This document shows, one piece after another, positions 8,882 through 18,834 of a DNA stretch of 64,000 bases. Both the position numbers and the translations under genes were made by a program. Numbering within the stretch: the stretch's first letter is position 1; each line of letters starts with the position of its first letter. This stretch comes from Frigidibacter mobilis (GTDB taxonomy: Bacteria; Pseudomonadota; Alphaproteobacteria; Rhodobacterales; Rhodobacteraceae), in NCBI RefSeq assembly GCF_001620265.1, contig NZ_CP012661.1, positions 434,001 to 498,000 of the forward strand. Direction: 5' to 3'. The notes under the pieces were generated by a model, which worked only from the letters and a program-made list of their open reading frames with translations, was not told the DNA's origin and did not search any database.

Positions 8882-9549
8882 TCCCCCGCCTTGTCATCTT
8901 TGACGTGGATGGCACGCTGGTGGACAGCCAGCGCCAGATCCACACCTCGATGACCGAGGCCTTCCTGCTGCGCGGCCATGTGGCGCCGGAACTCGCCGCG
9001 GTGTTGGCCATCGTCGGCCTGTCGCTGCCCGAGGCGGTGGCGCGTCTGGCTCCCGACCTGCCCGAAGCAGAGCGCGGCGACATCGTCGCGGGCTACAAGG
9101 CAACCTTCAACGGCCTGCGTGCCGCGGGCATCGCGCCGCTCTACCCGGGCATTGCCGGGGCACTGCAGGCGCTTGCCGCGCGTGACGATCTGCTGCTGGG
9201 GGTCGCCACCGGCAAATCCCGGCGCGGCCTTGTGCATCTGCTGCAGGCCTACGGGATCGAGCACCTGTTCGTCACCCGCCAGGTTGCCGACGATCATCCC
9301 TCCAAGCCGCACCCTTCGATGGTGCTGGCGGCGCTGGCCGAAACCGGCATCGCGCCGCAAGATGCGGTGATGATCGGCGACACCACCTTCGACATGGAAA
9401 TGGCCCGTGCCGCCGGCATCGCCGCGCTTGGCGTCGCCTGGGGCTATCACCCGGCCGATGCGCTGCTGGCAGCTGGGGCGGGGGACGTGATCGCCTCTGC
9501 CGACGATCTGGCGCTGGCGCTGGACGCGCTCTGGGGCGCGGTGGCCTGA
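8878..9549 (+). CDS. HAD-superfamily phosphatase, phosphoglycolate-phosphatase-like
   Basis: A 223-residue HAD hydrolase. Motif I is FDVDGTLVDSQ, with nucleophile and acid aspartates near residues 8 and 10. Motif II is GVATGKSRRG, motif III the lysine in SKPHPSM, and motif IV IGDTTFDMEMA. A helical cap lies between motifs I and II, as in subfamily IA enzymes such as Gph. The substrate is unknown. It starts inside the stop codon of the pseudouridine synthase gene and is followed one base later by the ATP12 gene, so it belongs to one operon. Confidence 0.88.
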   Translation: MIPRLVIFDVDGTLVDSQRQIHTSMTEAFLLRGHVAPELAAVLAIVGLSLPEAVARLAPDLPEAERGDIVAGYKATFNGLRAAGIAPLYPGIAGALQALAARDDLLLGVATGKSRRGLVHLLQAYGIEHLFVTRQVADDHPSKPHPSMVLAALAETGIAPQDAVMIGDTTFDMEMARAAGIAALGVAWGYHPADALLAAGAGDVIASADDLALALDALWGAVA

Positions 9550-9550
9550 C

Positions 9551-10270
9551 ATGGCAGCCTGGGCTCCCAAACGGTTCTGGACCGCTGCCGGCGTGACCGC
9601 CGCCCCGGGCGGCTTTGCCGTCGCGCTTGATGGCCGCCCGGTCAAGACCCCGGCCAAGGCGCCGCTTGTGGTGCCGACCGCAGCCCTTGCGCAGGCGATC
9701 GCGGCGGAGTGGGATGCGCAGGCCAAGGTCGTGGACCCGCGCACCATGCCCGTGACCCGCGCCGCAAATTCCGCCATCGACACCGTCAGCCCCAATCGCA
9801 GCACCGTGCTGGGGATGATCGCGGCCTATGGCGGCAGCGATCTGCTGTGCTACCGCGCCGAATCCCCGCCGCCGCTGATCGCGCGTCAGGTCGCCGCCTG
9901 GGACCCGCTGCTGGACTGGGTGGCCACGGCGCATGGCGCACCGCTGCGCGTGACAGCCGGCATCGTCCATGTCGCGCAGCCGCCCGAAAGCCTGGCCCGG
10001 CTCGATGCCCATCTCGAAACCTTCTCGGATTTCGAGCTTGTCGCCCTGCATGATCTGGTGGCGCTGTCCGGCTCTTTGGTGATCGGCCTCGCCGCCGCCG
10101 CGAACCTTGCGCCGGCAGACGATCTGTGGCGCCTGTCCCGAATCGACGAGGAATTTCAAGCCGAACTCTGGGGCCAGGACGAAGAGGCCGCCGAGCTCGT
10201 GGCCCTCAAGCAGGCCGACTTTCTGCAGGCCCGCGCCTTCCTCGATCTGGCCCGCGATCCCCGTTCCTAG
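9551..10270 (+). CDS. ATP12-family F1F0-ATPase assembly chaperone
   Basis: A 239-residue alphaproteobacterial homologue of mitochondrial ATP12, a chaperone for the F1 alpha subunit. Recognisable segments are KRFWTAAGVTAAPGGFAVALDGRPVKTP at the N-terminus (read as two adjoining blocks), AIAAEWDAQ, and the C-terminal WRLSRIDEEFQAELWGQDEEA block. It is the last gene of the crcB-led chain. The 210-base gap before aapJ presumably carries the aap promoter. Confidence 0.9.
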   Translation: MAAWAPKRFWTAAGVTAAPGGFAVALDGRPVKTPAKAPLVVPTAALAQAIAAEWDAQAKVVDPRTMPVTRAANSAIDTVSPNRSTVLGMIAAYGGSDLLCYRAESPPPLIARQVAAWDPLLDWVATAHGAPLRVTAGIVHVAQPPESLARLDAHLETFSDFELVALHDLVALSGSLVIGLAAAANLAPADDLWRLSRIDEEFQAELWGQDEEAAELVALKQADFLQARAFLDLARDPRS

Positions 10271-10480
10271 GCCGCTGCCTTTCGCCCCCATCTTTCTACG
10301 GCCTGCCCAATCCGTAGGCGGATGCCGCGGAGCTGTGCAGCACGCCCGATGCGCCCTTGACTGGTTAATTCGAATTGGCCCACACTCCCGTCATTGGAGA
10401 GCAATCCCCAAACAAACGCACCCGGAGACAGGGGGCGCAATTTCCCCCCGAATGGGGTGGCAACTCAGGAAGAGGTAAGC

Positions 10481-11503
10481 ATGAAGAATACCGTATTTCT
10501 CGGCGCGCTGGCGGCGGCCGGTCTGGCCTCAGGTCTCGCCTCTGCGGCGACGCTGGATGACGTCAAGGCCCGCGGCGAGCTGAACTGCGGCGTGAACACC
10601 GGCCTCGTGGGCTTCGCCGCTCCGGATGCGAATGGCAACTGGTCGGGCTTCGACGTTGCCATCTGCAAGGCCGTCGCTGCCGCCGTGCTGGGCGACGCCA
10701 GCAAGGTCAAGTATGTGCCGACCACCGGCCAGACCCGCTTTACCGCGCTGGCCTCGGGCGAAGTCGACATCCTGTCGCGCAACACCACCTGGACCTTCTC
10801 GCGCGATGCCGACCTGAAGTTCACCTTCATCGGCGTGAACTACTATGACGGCCAGGGCTTCATGGTGAACAAGTCGCTGGGCGTGACCTCGGCCAAGGAG
10901 CTTGATGGTGCCACCGTCTGCATCCAGACCGGCACCACGACCGAGCTGAACCTCGCCGACTTCTTCAAGACCAACAACATGACCTACTCGCCGGTCACCA
11001 TCGAGACCAACGCCGAAGGCGAGCAGCAATTCCTCGCCGGCGCCTGCGATGCCTACACCACCGACGCGTCGGGCCTTGCCGCCACCCGCGCCGCCTTCGC
11101 CAACCCGGACGACTATGTGATCCTGCCGGAAATCATCTCGAAAGAGCCGCTGGGTCCGCTGGTCCGTCATGGCGATGACCAATGGGCCGACATCACCCGC
11201 TGGGCGATGAACGCGCTGATCGCTGCCGAAGAATACGGCGTCACCTCGGCCAATATCGAGGAACTGTCGAAAGGCACCGAGAACCCCGAGATCAACCGTC
11301 TGCTGGGCGCGGGCGAAGACAACCTCGGCGCGATGATCGGCCTGGAAAAAGACTGGGCCAAGAAGGCCATCATCGGCGCCGGCGGCAACTATGGCGAGAT
11401 CTTCGCCGCCACCATCGGTGAATCCACCCCGATCGGCCTGGCCCGCGGGCTGAACGCACAATGGACCCAAGGCGGCCTGCTCTACACGCCGCCGTTCCGT
11501 TGA
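10481..11503 (+). CDS. aapJ: General L-amino-acid ABC transporter, periplasmic binding protein
   Basis: Periplasmic solute-binding subunit of an Aap-type broad amino-acid importer. The 340-residue precursor starts MKNTVFLGALAAAGLASG, a signal peptide with a likely cleavage site after SAA. It continues with the family-3 binding-protein signature GFDVAICKAVAAAVLGD. The start at 10481 follows AGGAAGAGG; upstream in-frame starts lack a ribosome-binding site. It is followed by a stable hairpin and then by the permease genes, the usual way to express more binding protein than membrane subunits. Confidence 0.94.
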   Translation: MKNTVFLGALAAAGLASGLASAATLDDVKARGELNCGVNTGLVGFAAPDANGNWSGFDVAICKAVAAAVLGDASKVKYVPTTGQTRFTALASGEVDILSRNTTWTFSRDADLKFTFIGVNYYDGQGFMVNKSLGVTSAKELDGATVCIQTGTTTELNLADFFKTNNMTYSPVTIETNAEGEQQFLAGACDAYTTDASGLAATRAAFANPDDYVILPEIISKEPLGPLVRHGDDQWADITRWAMNALIAAEEYGVTSANIEELSKGTENPEINRLLGAGEDNLGAMIGLEKDWAKKAIIGAGGNYGEIFAATIGESTPIGLARGLNAQWTQGGLLYTPPFR

Positions 11504-11516
11504 TCTGAAAGCGACC

Positions 11517-11540
11517 GGGGGGTGCCATCTGGCACCCCCC
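11517..11540 (+). other. Intercistronic hairpin after aapJ
   Basis: A perfect ten-bp stem (11517-11526 with 11531-11540, loop ATCT) lies 13 bases after the aapJ stop and lacks a T-tract. Such hairpins between binding-protein and permease genes usually protect the upstream mRNA and lower downstream expression. Confidence 0.7.
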
Positions 11541-11636
11541 ATTCCAACATCAGGGTGGAAACCGGACCGCAGGGGCACAAAGCCCCGACACACAAGGCCA
11601 AAGGCCGCGCGGCACCGGGATCAGGGGATTATTCAT

Positions 11637-12890
11637 ATGGCAACCGTCTCGGATGCGCCGAAAGCGAGCTTTCGGCTCAGCATGCTCATTTACGACACAC
11701 GCTATCGGTCGATCACCATTCAGGTCGTGGTACTGCTGCTGTTCATGGCCGGCGCAGCCTGGCTGGTGGACAACACCGTGCGCAACCTCGCGGCGCTGGG
11801 CAAGGATTTCAGCTTCGGCTTCCTGTGGAACCGCGCCGGCTACGACATCAATCAGATGCTCGTGCAATATTCCAATGACAGCACGCATGGCCGCGCCATG
11901 CTCATCGGGCTACTGAACACCCTTCTGGTGGCGTTCATGTCCTGTGTGGCGGCGACCGTGCTGGGCGTCATCATCGGCGTGCTGCGGCTGTCGCCGAACT
12001 GGATCATCGGCCGGCTGACGACCGTTTATGTCGAGATGTTCCGCAACATCCCGGTGCTGCTGTGGATCCTGGTGGCCTACGCGGTCTTCACCGAGGTGCT
12101 GCCCGCGCCGAACGCCTTCCGCGGTGACAATCCCACCGCCTCGATGATCCTGTTCGACAGTGTCGCCCTCACCAACCGCTATACCGCCATCCCCGACCCG
12201 ATGTTTGCCCGCTCGCTTGGCAATATCGACGTGGGGCTGTTCCTGGTCAGCCTCGACCTGGTGGCGATCATCGCGGTCATTACCGGCAGCGTGCTGGTGA
12301 ACCGCAAGATCCTCGCCAGCGCCACCGCGGTGCAGAACGCCACCGGCGTGCGCCCGGTGACCTGGTGGAAAAGCATCCTGGTGCTGGTCGCGCCGGTCGT
12401 GCTGCTGCTGCTGGCGCTTGGCTTCCATGCCGAACGCCCGGTGCTGCGCGGCTTCAACTTCACCGGCGGGCTCGATGTGTCGAACTCGCTGATGGCGCTG
12501 TGGCTGGGCCTGACGCTCTACACCGCCGCCTTCATCGCCGAGATTGTCCGCGCCGGCATCGGCGCCGTCTCACGCGGGCAGACAGAGGCAGCCTTCGCCC
12601 TCGGCTTGCGCCCCAACCGCACCATGAGCCTGGTGATCCTGCCGCAGGCGCTGCGGGTGATCGTGCCGCCGCTGATCTCGCAATATCTCAACATCACCAA
12701 GAACTCCTCGCTGGCCATCGCCGTCGGCTACATGGACTTGCGCGGCACCCTGGGCGGCATCACCCTCAACCAGACCGGACGCGAGCTGGAATGCGTGCTG
12801 CTGATGATGCTGATCTACCTGACGATCAGCCTGCTGATCTCGGGCGCGATGAACGTCTACAACAACTCCGTCAAGCTGAAGGAGCGTTGA
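11637..12890 (+). CDS. aapQ: General L-amino-acid ABC transporter permease AapQ
   Basis: Inner-membrane permease of the amino-acid importer; 417 residues with about eight hydrophobic segments. The C-terminal half has the EAA loop typical of the family (QTEAAFALGLRPNRTM), which couples to the ATPase. The segment VEMFRNIPVLLWILV is the conserved family block before the EAA loop. It is two bases upstream of aapM and probably pairs with it as a heterodimeric channel. Confidence 0.94.
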   Translation: MATVSDAPKASFRLSMLIYDTRYRSITIQVVVLLLFMAGAAWLVDNTVRNLAALGKDFSFGFLWNRAGYDINQMLVQYSNDSTHGRAMLIGLLNTLLVAFMSCVAATVLGVIIGVLRLSPNWIIGRLTTVYVEMFRNIPVLLWILVAYAVFTEVLPAPNAFRGDNPTASMILFDSVALTNRYTAIPDPMFARSLGNIDVGLFLVSLDLVAIIAVITGSVLVNRKILASATAVQNATGVRPVTWWKSILVLVAPVVLLLLALGFHAERPVLRGFNFTGGLDVSNSLMALWLGLTLYTAAFIAEIVRAGIGAVSRGQTEAAFALGLRPNRTMSLVILPQALRVIVPPLISQYLNITKNSSLAIAVGYMDLRGTLGGITLNQTGRELECVLLMMLIYLTISLLISGAMNVYNNSVKLKER

Positions 12891-12891
12891 G

Positions 12892-14211
12892 ATGAGCGAT
12901 ACCCACGCGCAAACCGTCGCCTATGTCCGCGAGACCATGCTGCCCCAGGCCACGCCGCCCGTCTCCGAGGTCGGCGCTATCAAATGGCTGCGCGAGAATC
13001 TGTTCTCGGGCGTGCTCAACACCATCCTCACGCTTGTCGGCATCGCCGCGGTGATCTGGGTGGTGCAAGCCGCACTGCCCTGGTTCCTGCACGGGGTCTG
13101 GCGGGCCAATTCCCTATCCGAGTGCCGGCAGATCATCGCCGAGAGCTGGGGCGAGGGCGCGCATGGCGCCTGCTGGGCGGTGATCCGTGAACGCTGGAAC
13201 CAGTTCCTGTTCGGCTTCTACCCGCGCGATCTGTACTGGCGCCCGGTGCTGGCGTTGGCGCTGCTGTTCGTCGCGCTGGCCCCGATCCTGTTCGCCGAAC
13301 TGCCGCGCAAGCTGATCTGGGCCAGTGCGCTCTATCCCGCCGTGGCCTATATCCTGCTCTGGGGCGGTTCGCTCTGGGTGCCGATCTCGGTGATGGCGGG
13401 CTTCGGCGTCGGCTGGCTCGGCCTTGCCATCGCCCGCAGAACTGGCCTGCCCCTGCTGGCGCCGCTGGCTGCGGTGCTGCTGCCGCTGCTGTGGTGGCTG
13501 CTCCTCGCCGGCCCCGCCGCCGGGATGCTGGAACGCGCGGTGCCGCTCTGGGTGCAGGAAGTGCGCTCGGACAAGTTCGGCGGCTTCGTGCTGTCGATCA
13601 CCATCGGCGTCGCCGCCATCGTGCTGTCCCTGCCGCTGGGGGTCGTGCTGGCGCTTGGCCGGCGCTCCGACATGCTGCTGGTCAAGGCGCTGTCGGTGGG
13701 TTTCATCGAGTTCATCCGCGGCGTGCCGCTGATTACCCTGCTGTTCACCGCCTCGCTTCTGCTGAACTACTTCCTGCCGCCGGGCACCAATTTCGACATC
13801 ATCCTGCGCGTCATCATCATGGTCACGCTCTTCGCCGCGGCCTATATCGCCGAGGTGATCCGCGGCGGGCTTGCCGCCCTGCCGCGCGGCCAGTACGAGG
13901 CCGCCGACAGCCTTGGCCTCGACTACTGGAAGTCCATGCAGCTGATCGTGCTGCCGCAGGCGCTGAAGATTTCGATCCCCGGCATCGTCTCCACCTTCAT
14001 CGGCCTGTTCAAGGACACCACGCTGGTGATCTTCGTCGGCCTGCTGGACCCGCTGAAAGGCATCACCGATGCCGTCCGCGCCGCCATCGAATGGAAAGGC
14101 GTCTACTGGGAGCCGTTCATCTTCGTCGGCGCCATCTTCTTCATCTTCAACTTCGGCATGTCGCGCTACTCGATGTATCTCGAGCGCAAGCTGAAACGCG
14201 ACCATCGCTAA
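12892..14211 (+). CDS. aapM: General L-amino-acid ABC transporter permease AapM
   Basis: Second membrane subunit of the importer; 439 residues. The N-terminal half is extended and hydrophobic, as is usual for AapM. The C-terminal half carries [16 protein letters not shown] and the EAA loop [15 protein letters not shown]. The start lies one base after the aapQ stop, and the gene ends 11 bases before aapP, with an AGGAG ribosome-binding site for the latter. It clearly belongs to the same operon. Confidence 0.94.
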   Translation: MSDTHAQTVAYVRETMLPQATPPVSEVGAIKWLRENLFSGVLNTILTLVGIAAVIWVVQAALPWFLHGVWRANSLSECRQIIAESWGEGAHGACWAVIRERWNQFLFGFYPRDLYWRPVLALALLFVALAPILFAELPRKLIWASALYPAVAYILLWGGSLWVPISVMAGFGVGWLGLAIARRTGLPLLAPLAAVLLPLLWWLLLAGPAAGMLERAVPLWVQEVRSDKFGGFVLSITIGVAAIVLSLPLGVVLALGRRSDMLLVKALSVGFIEFIRGVPLITLLFTASLLLNYFLPPGTNFDIILRVIIMVTLFAAAYIAEVIRGGLAALPRGQYEAADSLGLDYWKSMQLIVLPQALKISIPGIVSTFIGLFKDTTLVIFVGLLDPLKGITDAVRAAIEWKGVYWEPFIFVGAIFFIFNFGMSRYSMYLERKLKRDHR

Positions 14212-14222
14212 GGAGCAGCCCG

Positions 14223-15014
14223 ATGTCGGACCCCCAATTCGCGCGTGAGATCGACCGCAGTCATATGCAGGTTTCGGACGAGATCGCCATCCAGATCACC
14301 AACATGAACAAGTGGTTCGGCAGCTTCCATGTGCTGCGGGACATCAACCTGACCGTGATGCGCGGCGAGCGCATCGTGATCGCCGGCCCCTCGGGCTCGG
14401 GCAAGTCCACACTGATCCGCTGCATCAACCGGCTGGAGGAACACCAGTCGGGGCGGATCATCGTCGACGGCACCGAACTGACCAGCGACCTGAAGAACAT
14501 CGACAAGGTGCGCTCCGAGGTCGGCATGGTGTTCCAGCACTTCAACCTGTTCCCGCACCTGACCATCCTCGAGAACCTTACCCTCGCGCCGATCTGGGTC
14601 CGCAAGGTGCCCAAGCGCGAGGCCGAGGAAACCGCGATGTACTTCCTCGAAAAGGTCAAGATCCCCGAGCAGGCGCTGAAATATCCCGGCCAGCTGTCCG
14701 GCGGCCAGCAGCAGCGTGTCGCCATCGCCCGCAGCCTGTGCATGAAGCCGCGGATCATGCTGTTCGACGAACCGACCTCGGCGCTGGACCCCGAGATGAT
14801 CAAGGAAGTGCTCGACACCATGATCGGCCTTGCCGAAGAGGGCATGACGATGATCTGCGTCACCCACGAGATGGGCTTCGCCCAGGCGGTGGCGAACCGG
14901 GTGATCTTCATGGACCAGGGCCAGATTGTCGAGCAGAACGAGCCCTACGAGTTCTTCAACAACCCCAAGAGCGAACGGACCAAGCTGTTCCTCAGCCAGA
15001 TCCTCGGGCACTGA
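14223..15014 (+). CDS. aapP: General L-amino-acid ABC transporter ATP-binding protein AapP
   Basis: Cytosolic ATPase subunit driving the importer; 263 residues. It has Walker [10 protein letters not shown], the Q-loop in [12 protein letters not shown], the ABC signature LSGGQQQR, Walker [13 protein letters not shown] and the switch histidine in VTHEMGFA. The start at 14223 follows AGGAGCAGCCCG. It is the last gene of aapJQMP and is followed by two hairpins that terminate transcription from both sides. Confidence 0.96.
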   Translation: MSDPQFAREIDRSHMQVSDEIAIQITNMNKWFGSFHVLRDINLTVMRGERIVIAGPSGSGKSTLIRCINRLEEHQSGRIIVDGTELTSDLKNIDKVRSEVGMVFQHFNLFPHLTILENLTLAPIWVRKVPKREAEETAMYFLEKVKIPEQALKYPGQLSGGQQQRVAIARSLCMKPRIMLFDEPTSALDPEMIKEVLDTMIGLAEEGMTMICVTHEMGFAQAVANRVIFMDQGQIVEQNEPYEFFNNPKSERTKLFLSQILGH

Positions 15015-15026
15015 TCGGGGGGGAAG

Positions 15027-15103
15027 CCGGGGGGGCAGCCCCCCGGACCCCCCGGGATATTTCACCCAGCAAGAAGGGGCGGGCCAAGGGCGCGCCCCTT
15101 TTG
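15027..15103. terminator. Two hairpins between convergent aapP and the sixA-like gene
   Basis: The first stem, CCGGGGGG with CCCCCCGG (15027-15034 and 15039-15046), is followed by a second, AAGGGGCG with CGCCCCTT (15074-15081 and 15093-15100), and TTT. They lie in the 93-base gap between the two convergent genes and probably terminate both. Confidence 0.7.
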
Positions 15104-15107
15104 CCTG

Positions 15108-15617
15108 TCAGTCGCGGCCCGAAGGCACGAAGAAATCCAGCGCCGATCCGCGATGCGGTTCGAGGGCGGCCCAGCTGTCGATCTCGAAATCCACCACCAG
15201 CGTGGCGGCGGTCGGGTAGCGGGCGAAATCGGCATGGTGCGGCGGCTCTGCCGGCAGCAGCGCCGCAAAGGCGGCGATCCCCGGGTTATGGCCCAGCATC
15301 ATCACCACCTGCCCGGTGGCTGCCTTCAGCGCCGCCAGCATCGTCTCGGGCTCGGCATGGTAGAGCGCCCGCGCCAGTTCCGGCTCGGGTGCCCCCTCCA
15401 GCCCCAGCGCGGCATAGGTCTGCTGCGTGCGCGCCGCGGTCGAGCACAGCACCTGATCCGGCAGGTAATCGCGCGAGGCGAGCCATTGGCCCAGTTCGGC
15501 CGAGGCGCGCTTGCCGCGCGGGTTCAGCGGGCGGTCATGGTCCGGCATTTCGGCATCGTCCCAGGAGGACTTGGCATGGCGGATCAGGATCAGGCGGCGG
15601 TGTCCATCAGGTGTCAT
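15108..15617 (-). CDS. SixA-type histidine phosphatase
   Basis: A 169-residue histidine-phosphatase-superfamily protein. It begins [19 protein letters not shown], with the catalytic RHA motif followed by the branch-typical K-S-S-W. It has NPRGKRAS near residue 40 and the second catalytic histidine in MLGHNPG. SixA removes phosphate from histidine phosphotransfer domains in E. coli; the target here is unknown. Its ATG overlaps the stop codon of the upstream ferredoxin-like gene by four bases, so the two are co-translated. Confidence 0.85.
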   Translation of the reverse strand: MTPDGHRRLILIRHAKSSWDDAEMPDHDRPLNPRGKRASAELGQWLASRDYLPDQVLCSTAARTQQTYAALGLEGAPEPELARALYHAEPETMLAALKAATGQVVMMLGHNPGIAAFAALLPAEPPHHADFARYPTAATLVVDFEIDSWAALEPHRGSALDFFVPSGRD

Positions 15618-16267
15618 CGGTGAAAAAGCCTCATGTGATAGGCCGATTGGACCTGCAGCCTTGCATGAGCGGCACTCACGGGGCAAGCCCGGCGCACGGC
15701 GCAGCCACAATCGAGGCAATCTGCCCCACCCGGCCCCGACAGGAACTCATGGCAGGCCGGCACGTCATAGCCCGCCCCGGTGAGTGCCCCGGCGGGGCAG
15801 GCGGCCAGGCAGGGGCGCGCGGCGCAGGTCTCGCAGGGGGCCTTCGCCGGGGGCGCGGGCAGCGCCAGCCGCTCGCGCAGCGCAATCGCCCCGCGATAGG
15901 AGGCGAAGAGCCCCATCTCCTCATGCAGCAGAAACACCACCGGTGAGGTCCAGGCCCGGCCCGACCGCAGGGCCCAGGCCTGGAACGGCCGCCAGGGCGG
16001 CCCGCCAAAGGGGAAATAGGCCTTGCCGTGCAGCGCACAGGCCAACCCGCCGATCACCCGCCGTGACCAGCGGTCGATCGGGTCCGCCCGCCCGTCCAGC
16101 CATTCCGGTTGCGCCGTCATATGCGCCCAGAAGCCCGGCTCGGCCGGCGAGAGCAGCAGCAGCGTGCCGGTCCCCTCGGGCAGCCCGTCCCCCGGCCCCG
16201 GATGGAACGCCCCCGACACCGCGAGCGCATGGCCCGCCGCCCGGCCCGCGATCCCGTCCAGCGTCAC
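15614..16267 (-). CDS. Ferredoxin-like protein with two 4Fe-4S cluster motifs
   Basis: A 217-residue protein whose C-terminal third has two iron-sulfur cysteine clusters: [14 protein letters not shown] and [13 protein letters not shown]. The N-terminal part resembles epoxyqueuosine-reductase-like proteins but is much shorter than QueG and lacks its cobalamin-binding part. The function is unknown; a redox role is likely. It overlaps argB upstream and the SixA-like gene downstream by four bases each, so the three form one translationally coupled unit. Confidence 0.7.
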   Translation of the reverse strand: MTLDGIAGRAAGHALAVSGAFHPGPGDGLPEGTGTLLLLSPAEPGFWAHMTAQPEWLDGRADPIDRWSRRVIGGLACALHGKAYFPFGGPPWRPFQAWALRSGRAWTSPVVFLLHEEMGLFASYRGAIALRERLALPAPPAKAPCETCAARPCLAACPAGALTGAGYDVPACHEFLSGPGGADCLDCGCAVRRACPVSAAHARLQVQSAYHMRLFHR

Positions 16268-17157
16268 TTCACCCGCGGCTTCACCCGCGGCTCGGTCGAG
16301 CGGATCAGGCTGCCCGCGCCATGTTCGGTGAACAGCTCCAGCAGGCAGGCATTGGGCACGCGGCCATCGAGGATCACCACCGCCCGCACGCCTTCTTCCA
16401 GCGCCTTCAGTGCGGTCTCTGCCTTGGGGATCATCCCGCCGGCGATCACGCCGCTGGCGATCATCTCCTCCACTTCGCCCGGCGTCATCGCGGTGACGAT
16501 GTCGCCGGCGGCGTTCTTCACCCCCGACACATCGGTCAGCAGCAGCAGCCGGTCGGCCTGCAGCGCCCCGGCAATCGCCCCCGCCGCAGTATCGCCATTC
16601 ACGTTGAAGGTCTCGTTCGGGCCCATCCCCGTCGCCACCGGCGCCACCACCGGGATGATCCCGGCGGCGAAGAGATCGCGTAGTACCTGCACGTTCATTT
16701 CCACCGGCTTGCCGACGAAGCCCAGTTCCGGGTCATCGGCGACGCAGACCATCATGTCATCGTCCTTGCCAGACAGCCCCACCGCCCGGCCGCCCTCATC
16801 CATGATCGCCTGCACGATGCGCTTGTTCACGAGCCCGGTCAGCACCATCTCGACCACTTCGACCGTGGCCTTGTCCGTCACCCGCTTGCCGCGCAGGAAC
16901 TTCGATTCGATCCCCAGCTTGCCCAGAAGGTCATTTATCATCGGCCCGCCGCCATGCACCACGACCGGGTTCACTCCAACCTGCCGCATCAGCACCACGT
17001 CGCGGGCGAAATCGGCCATCGCCTCCTCGTCGCCCATCGCATTGCCGCCGAACTTCACGACGACGATCGAGCCCGCATAGCGTTGCAGATAGGGAAGCGC
17101 CTCGGAAAGGGTCCGGGCGGTGGCGATCCAGTCACGGTTCATGGTCTGCTTTCTCAT
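16264..17157 (-). CDS. argB: Acetylglutamate kinase
   Basis: Second step of arginine biosynthesis: phosphorylation of N-acetylglutamate. The 297-residue protein has VVKFGGNAM near the N-terminus (phosphate-binding glycines), [11 protein letters not shown] (substrate binding) and a nucleotide-binding block around [18 protein letters not shown] chose 17157 because a GGAG lies nine bases upstream; an in-frame ATG at 17142 is the alternative. The N-terminal helix before the kinase core fits the arginine-inhibited hexameric form. Confidence 0.95.
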   Translation of the reverse strand: MRKQTMNRDWIATARTLSEALPYLQRYAGSIVVVKFGGNAMGDEEAMADFARDVVLMRQVGVNPVVVHGGGPMINDLLGKLGIESKFLRGKRVTDKATVEVVEMVLTGLVNKRIVQAIMDEGGRAVGLSGKDDDMMVCVADDPELGFVGKPVEMNVQVLRDLFAAGIIPVVAPVATGMGPNETFNVNGDTAAGAIAGALQADRLLLLTDVSGVKNAAGDIVTAMTPGEVEEMIASGVIAGGMIPKAETALKALEEGVRAVVILDGRVPNACLLELFTEHGAGSLIRSTEPRVKPRVK

Positions 17158-17302
17158 CTGGCAAGGCTCCGGGGATTGCTGGCGAAGTGTTAGACATATC
17201 ATGCGCCCCTGCCAAGGCCGGGGTGCCATCACCGGCGTGCCGTTGCCTTCGGCGGGAAAACGGCTAGGTTCGCCTCGAACGGCAGAGAGGGTGAGACCGG
17301 AT

Positions 17303-18043
17303 ATGGCACGCACAGGCGAACAGAAGGTGATGCTGCTGACCGGGGCCAGCCGGGGCATCGGCCATGCCACCGTGAAGCGCTTCGCGCGTGAGGGCTGGCG
17401 GGTGCTGACCTGCTCGCGCCACGCCTTCCCCGAGGGTTGCCCCTGGGGCGGCGGGCGCGAGGATCACATCCAGATCGACCTTGCCGACCCCGCCGACACC
17501 ATCAACGTCATCGAGGTGATCCGCGAGAAGCTGGACGGTCGGCTTGACGCGCTGGTCAACAATGCCGGCATCTCGCCCAAGGGGCCCGGCGGGGCCCGGC
17601 TCTCGACCCTCTCCACCGACCTGATGACCTGGGGCCATGTGTTCCACGTCAACTTCTTCGCGCCCATCGTGCTCGCCCGCGGCTTCAAGGATGAACTGTC
17701 GGCCGCCAAGGGCGCGGTGGTCAACGTCACCTCCATCGCCGGCGCCCGGGTTCACCCCTTCGCCGGCGCCGCCTATGCGACATCGAAGGCCGCGCTGGCC
17801 GCGCTGACGCGCGAGATGGCGCATGACTTCGGCCCGCTGGGGGTGCGCGTGAACGCGATTGCGCCTGGTGAGATCGAGACCTCGATCCTCTCCCCCGGCA
17901 CCGAGAAGATCGTGGAGACCCTGCCGCTGCGCCGCCTGGGCCAACCCAGCGAGGTGGCCGACGTGATCTGGTTCCTGTGCTCGGATCAGGCCAGCTACGT
18001 CACCGGGACCGAGATCGAGGTCAACGCCGGCCAGCACGTCTGA
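17303..18043 (+). CDS. Short-chain dehydrogenase/reductase
   Basis: A 246-residue NAD(P)-dependent oxidoreductase. The nucleotide-binding motif [10 protein letters not shown] starts near residue 13. The active-site triad is visible as NVTSIAGAR (Ser) and YATSKAALA (Tyr and Lys), and NNAG is present. The PG motif follows as [11 protein letters not shown]. The substrate cannot be predicted. It is divergent from argB with about 145 bases between, and stands alone. The start at 17303 is the first ATG in the family-consistent region. Confidence 0.87.
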   Translation: MARTGEQKVMLLTGASRGIGHATVKRFAREGWRVLTCSRHAFPEGCPWGGGREDHIQIDLADPADTINVIEVIREKLDGRLDALVNNAGISPKGPGGARLSTLSTDLMTWGHVFHVNFFAPIVLARGFKDELSAAKGAVVNVTSIAGARVHPFAGAAYATSKAALAALTREMAHDFGPLGVRVNAIAPGEIETSILSPGTEKIVETLPLRRLGQPSEVADVIWFLCSDQASYVTGTEIEVNAGQHV

Positions 18044-18114
18044 AGGCCGCCTGTCGGATTGGGGCAGGGGGCTTTGGCCGCCTATCGCACCCGGGTTCCC
18101 GAGCGTTTCAGTTT

Positions 18115-18129
18115 ACATATGGCATATGT
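18115..18129. repeat. Perfect 15-bp palindrome with adjoining short repeats
   Basis: ACATATG-G-CATATGT is a perfect inverted repeat in an AT-rich patch between two convergent genes. Just downstream TATGGGGTCC and TATGGAGTCC repeat. It is not a GC-rich terminator and its function is unknown. Confidence 0.5.
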
Positions 18130-18183
18130 ATGGGGTCCGTATGGAGTCCACATGCGCCGAATTGGCTGCGCAGCCCGCCCCGC

Positions 18184-18834
18184 TCACTCCAGCGTGGCGA
18201 TGATCGCGCGCAGGGTTTCGATGCCGTCGCCCTTCTCCGAGCTGGTCATCACAAGTTCGGGATAGGCCGCCGGATGCTTGGCCAGTGCGCCCCGCACCTG
18301 TGCCAGGATTCGCTGCTGCTCGACCTTGCCGACCTTGTCGGCCTTGGTCAGCACCACCTGGAACGCCACCGCGGACCTGTCCAGCAGCTGCATGATCTCT
18401 TCATCCACCGCCTTCACCCCGTGCCGCGTGTCGATCAGCACAAAGGCCCGCCGCAGCGTCTGGCGCCCCGACAGATACGCCTTCAGCAGCCGCTGCCACT
18501 TCTCCACCACCGCCACCGGCGCCTCGGCATAGCCATAGCCCGGAAGGTCGACCAGATACTGGTCGCCGGCGGTGAAGTAGTTGATTTCCTGCGTCCGACC
18601 CGGTGTGTTCGAGGCGCGGGCAAGGTTCTTGCGGCCAGTCAAGGCATTGATAAGGCTGGACTTGCCGACGTTGGAGCGGCCAGCGAAGCACACCTCCATC
18701 CGGTCGGCAGGGGGCAGGCCGTCCATCGCCACGACGCCCTTCAGAAAGTCGATCTCGCCGGCAAACATCAGCCGGCCCTTCTCGCGCGCCTCGTCCGACG
18801 GTTCGGGGGAAAGCGGGAAACCCAGCTGCATCAC
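18184..18834 (-). CDS. engB: Ribosome-biogenesis GTPase EngB (YsxC/YihA)
   Basis: Essential GTPase for large-subunit assembly. The 216-residue protein has G1 GRSNVGKSSL, G3 DLPGYGYAEA, G4 TKADKVG, and the G2 region NTPGRTQEIN. The start codon overlaps the end of the MOSC gene by four bases. It is the last gene of the rpmH-rnpA-yidD-ttcA ... yidC-MOSC-engB minus-strand cluster, an arrangement common in this order apart from the EAL gene inserted before yidC. Confidence 0.95.
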   Translation of the reverse strand: MMQLGFPLSPEPSDEAREKGRLMFAGEIDFLKGVVAMDGLPPADRMEVCFAGRSNVGKSSLINALTGRKNLARASNTPGRTQEINYFTAGDQYLVDLPGYGYAEAPVAVVEKWQRLLKAYLSGRQTLRRAFVLIDTRHGVKAVDEEIMQLLDRSAVAFQVVLTKADKVGKVEQQRILAQVRGALAKHPAAYPELVMTSSEKGDGIETLRAIIATLE

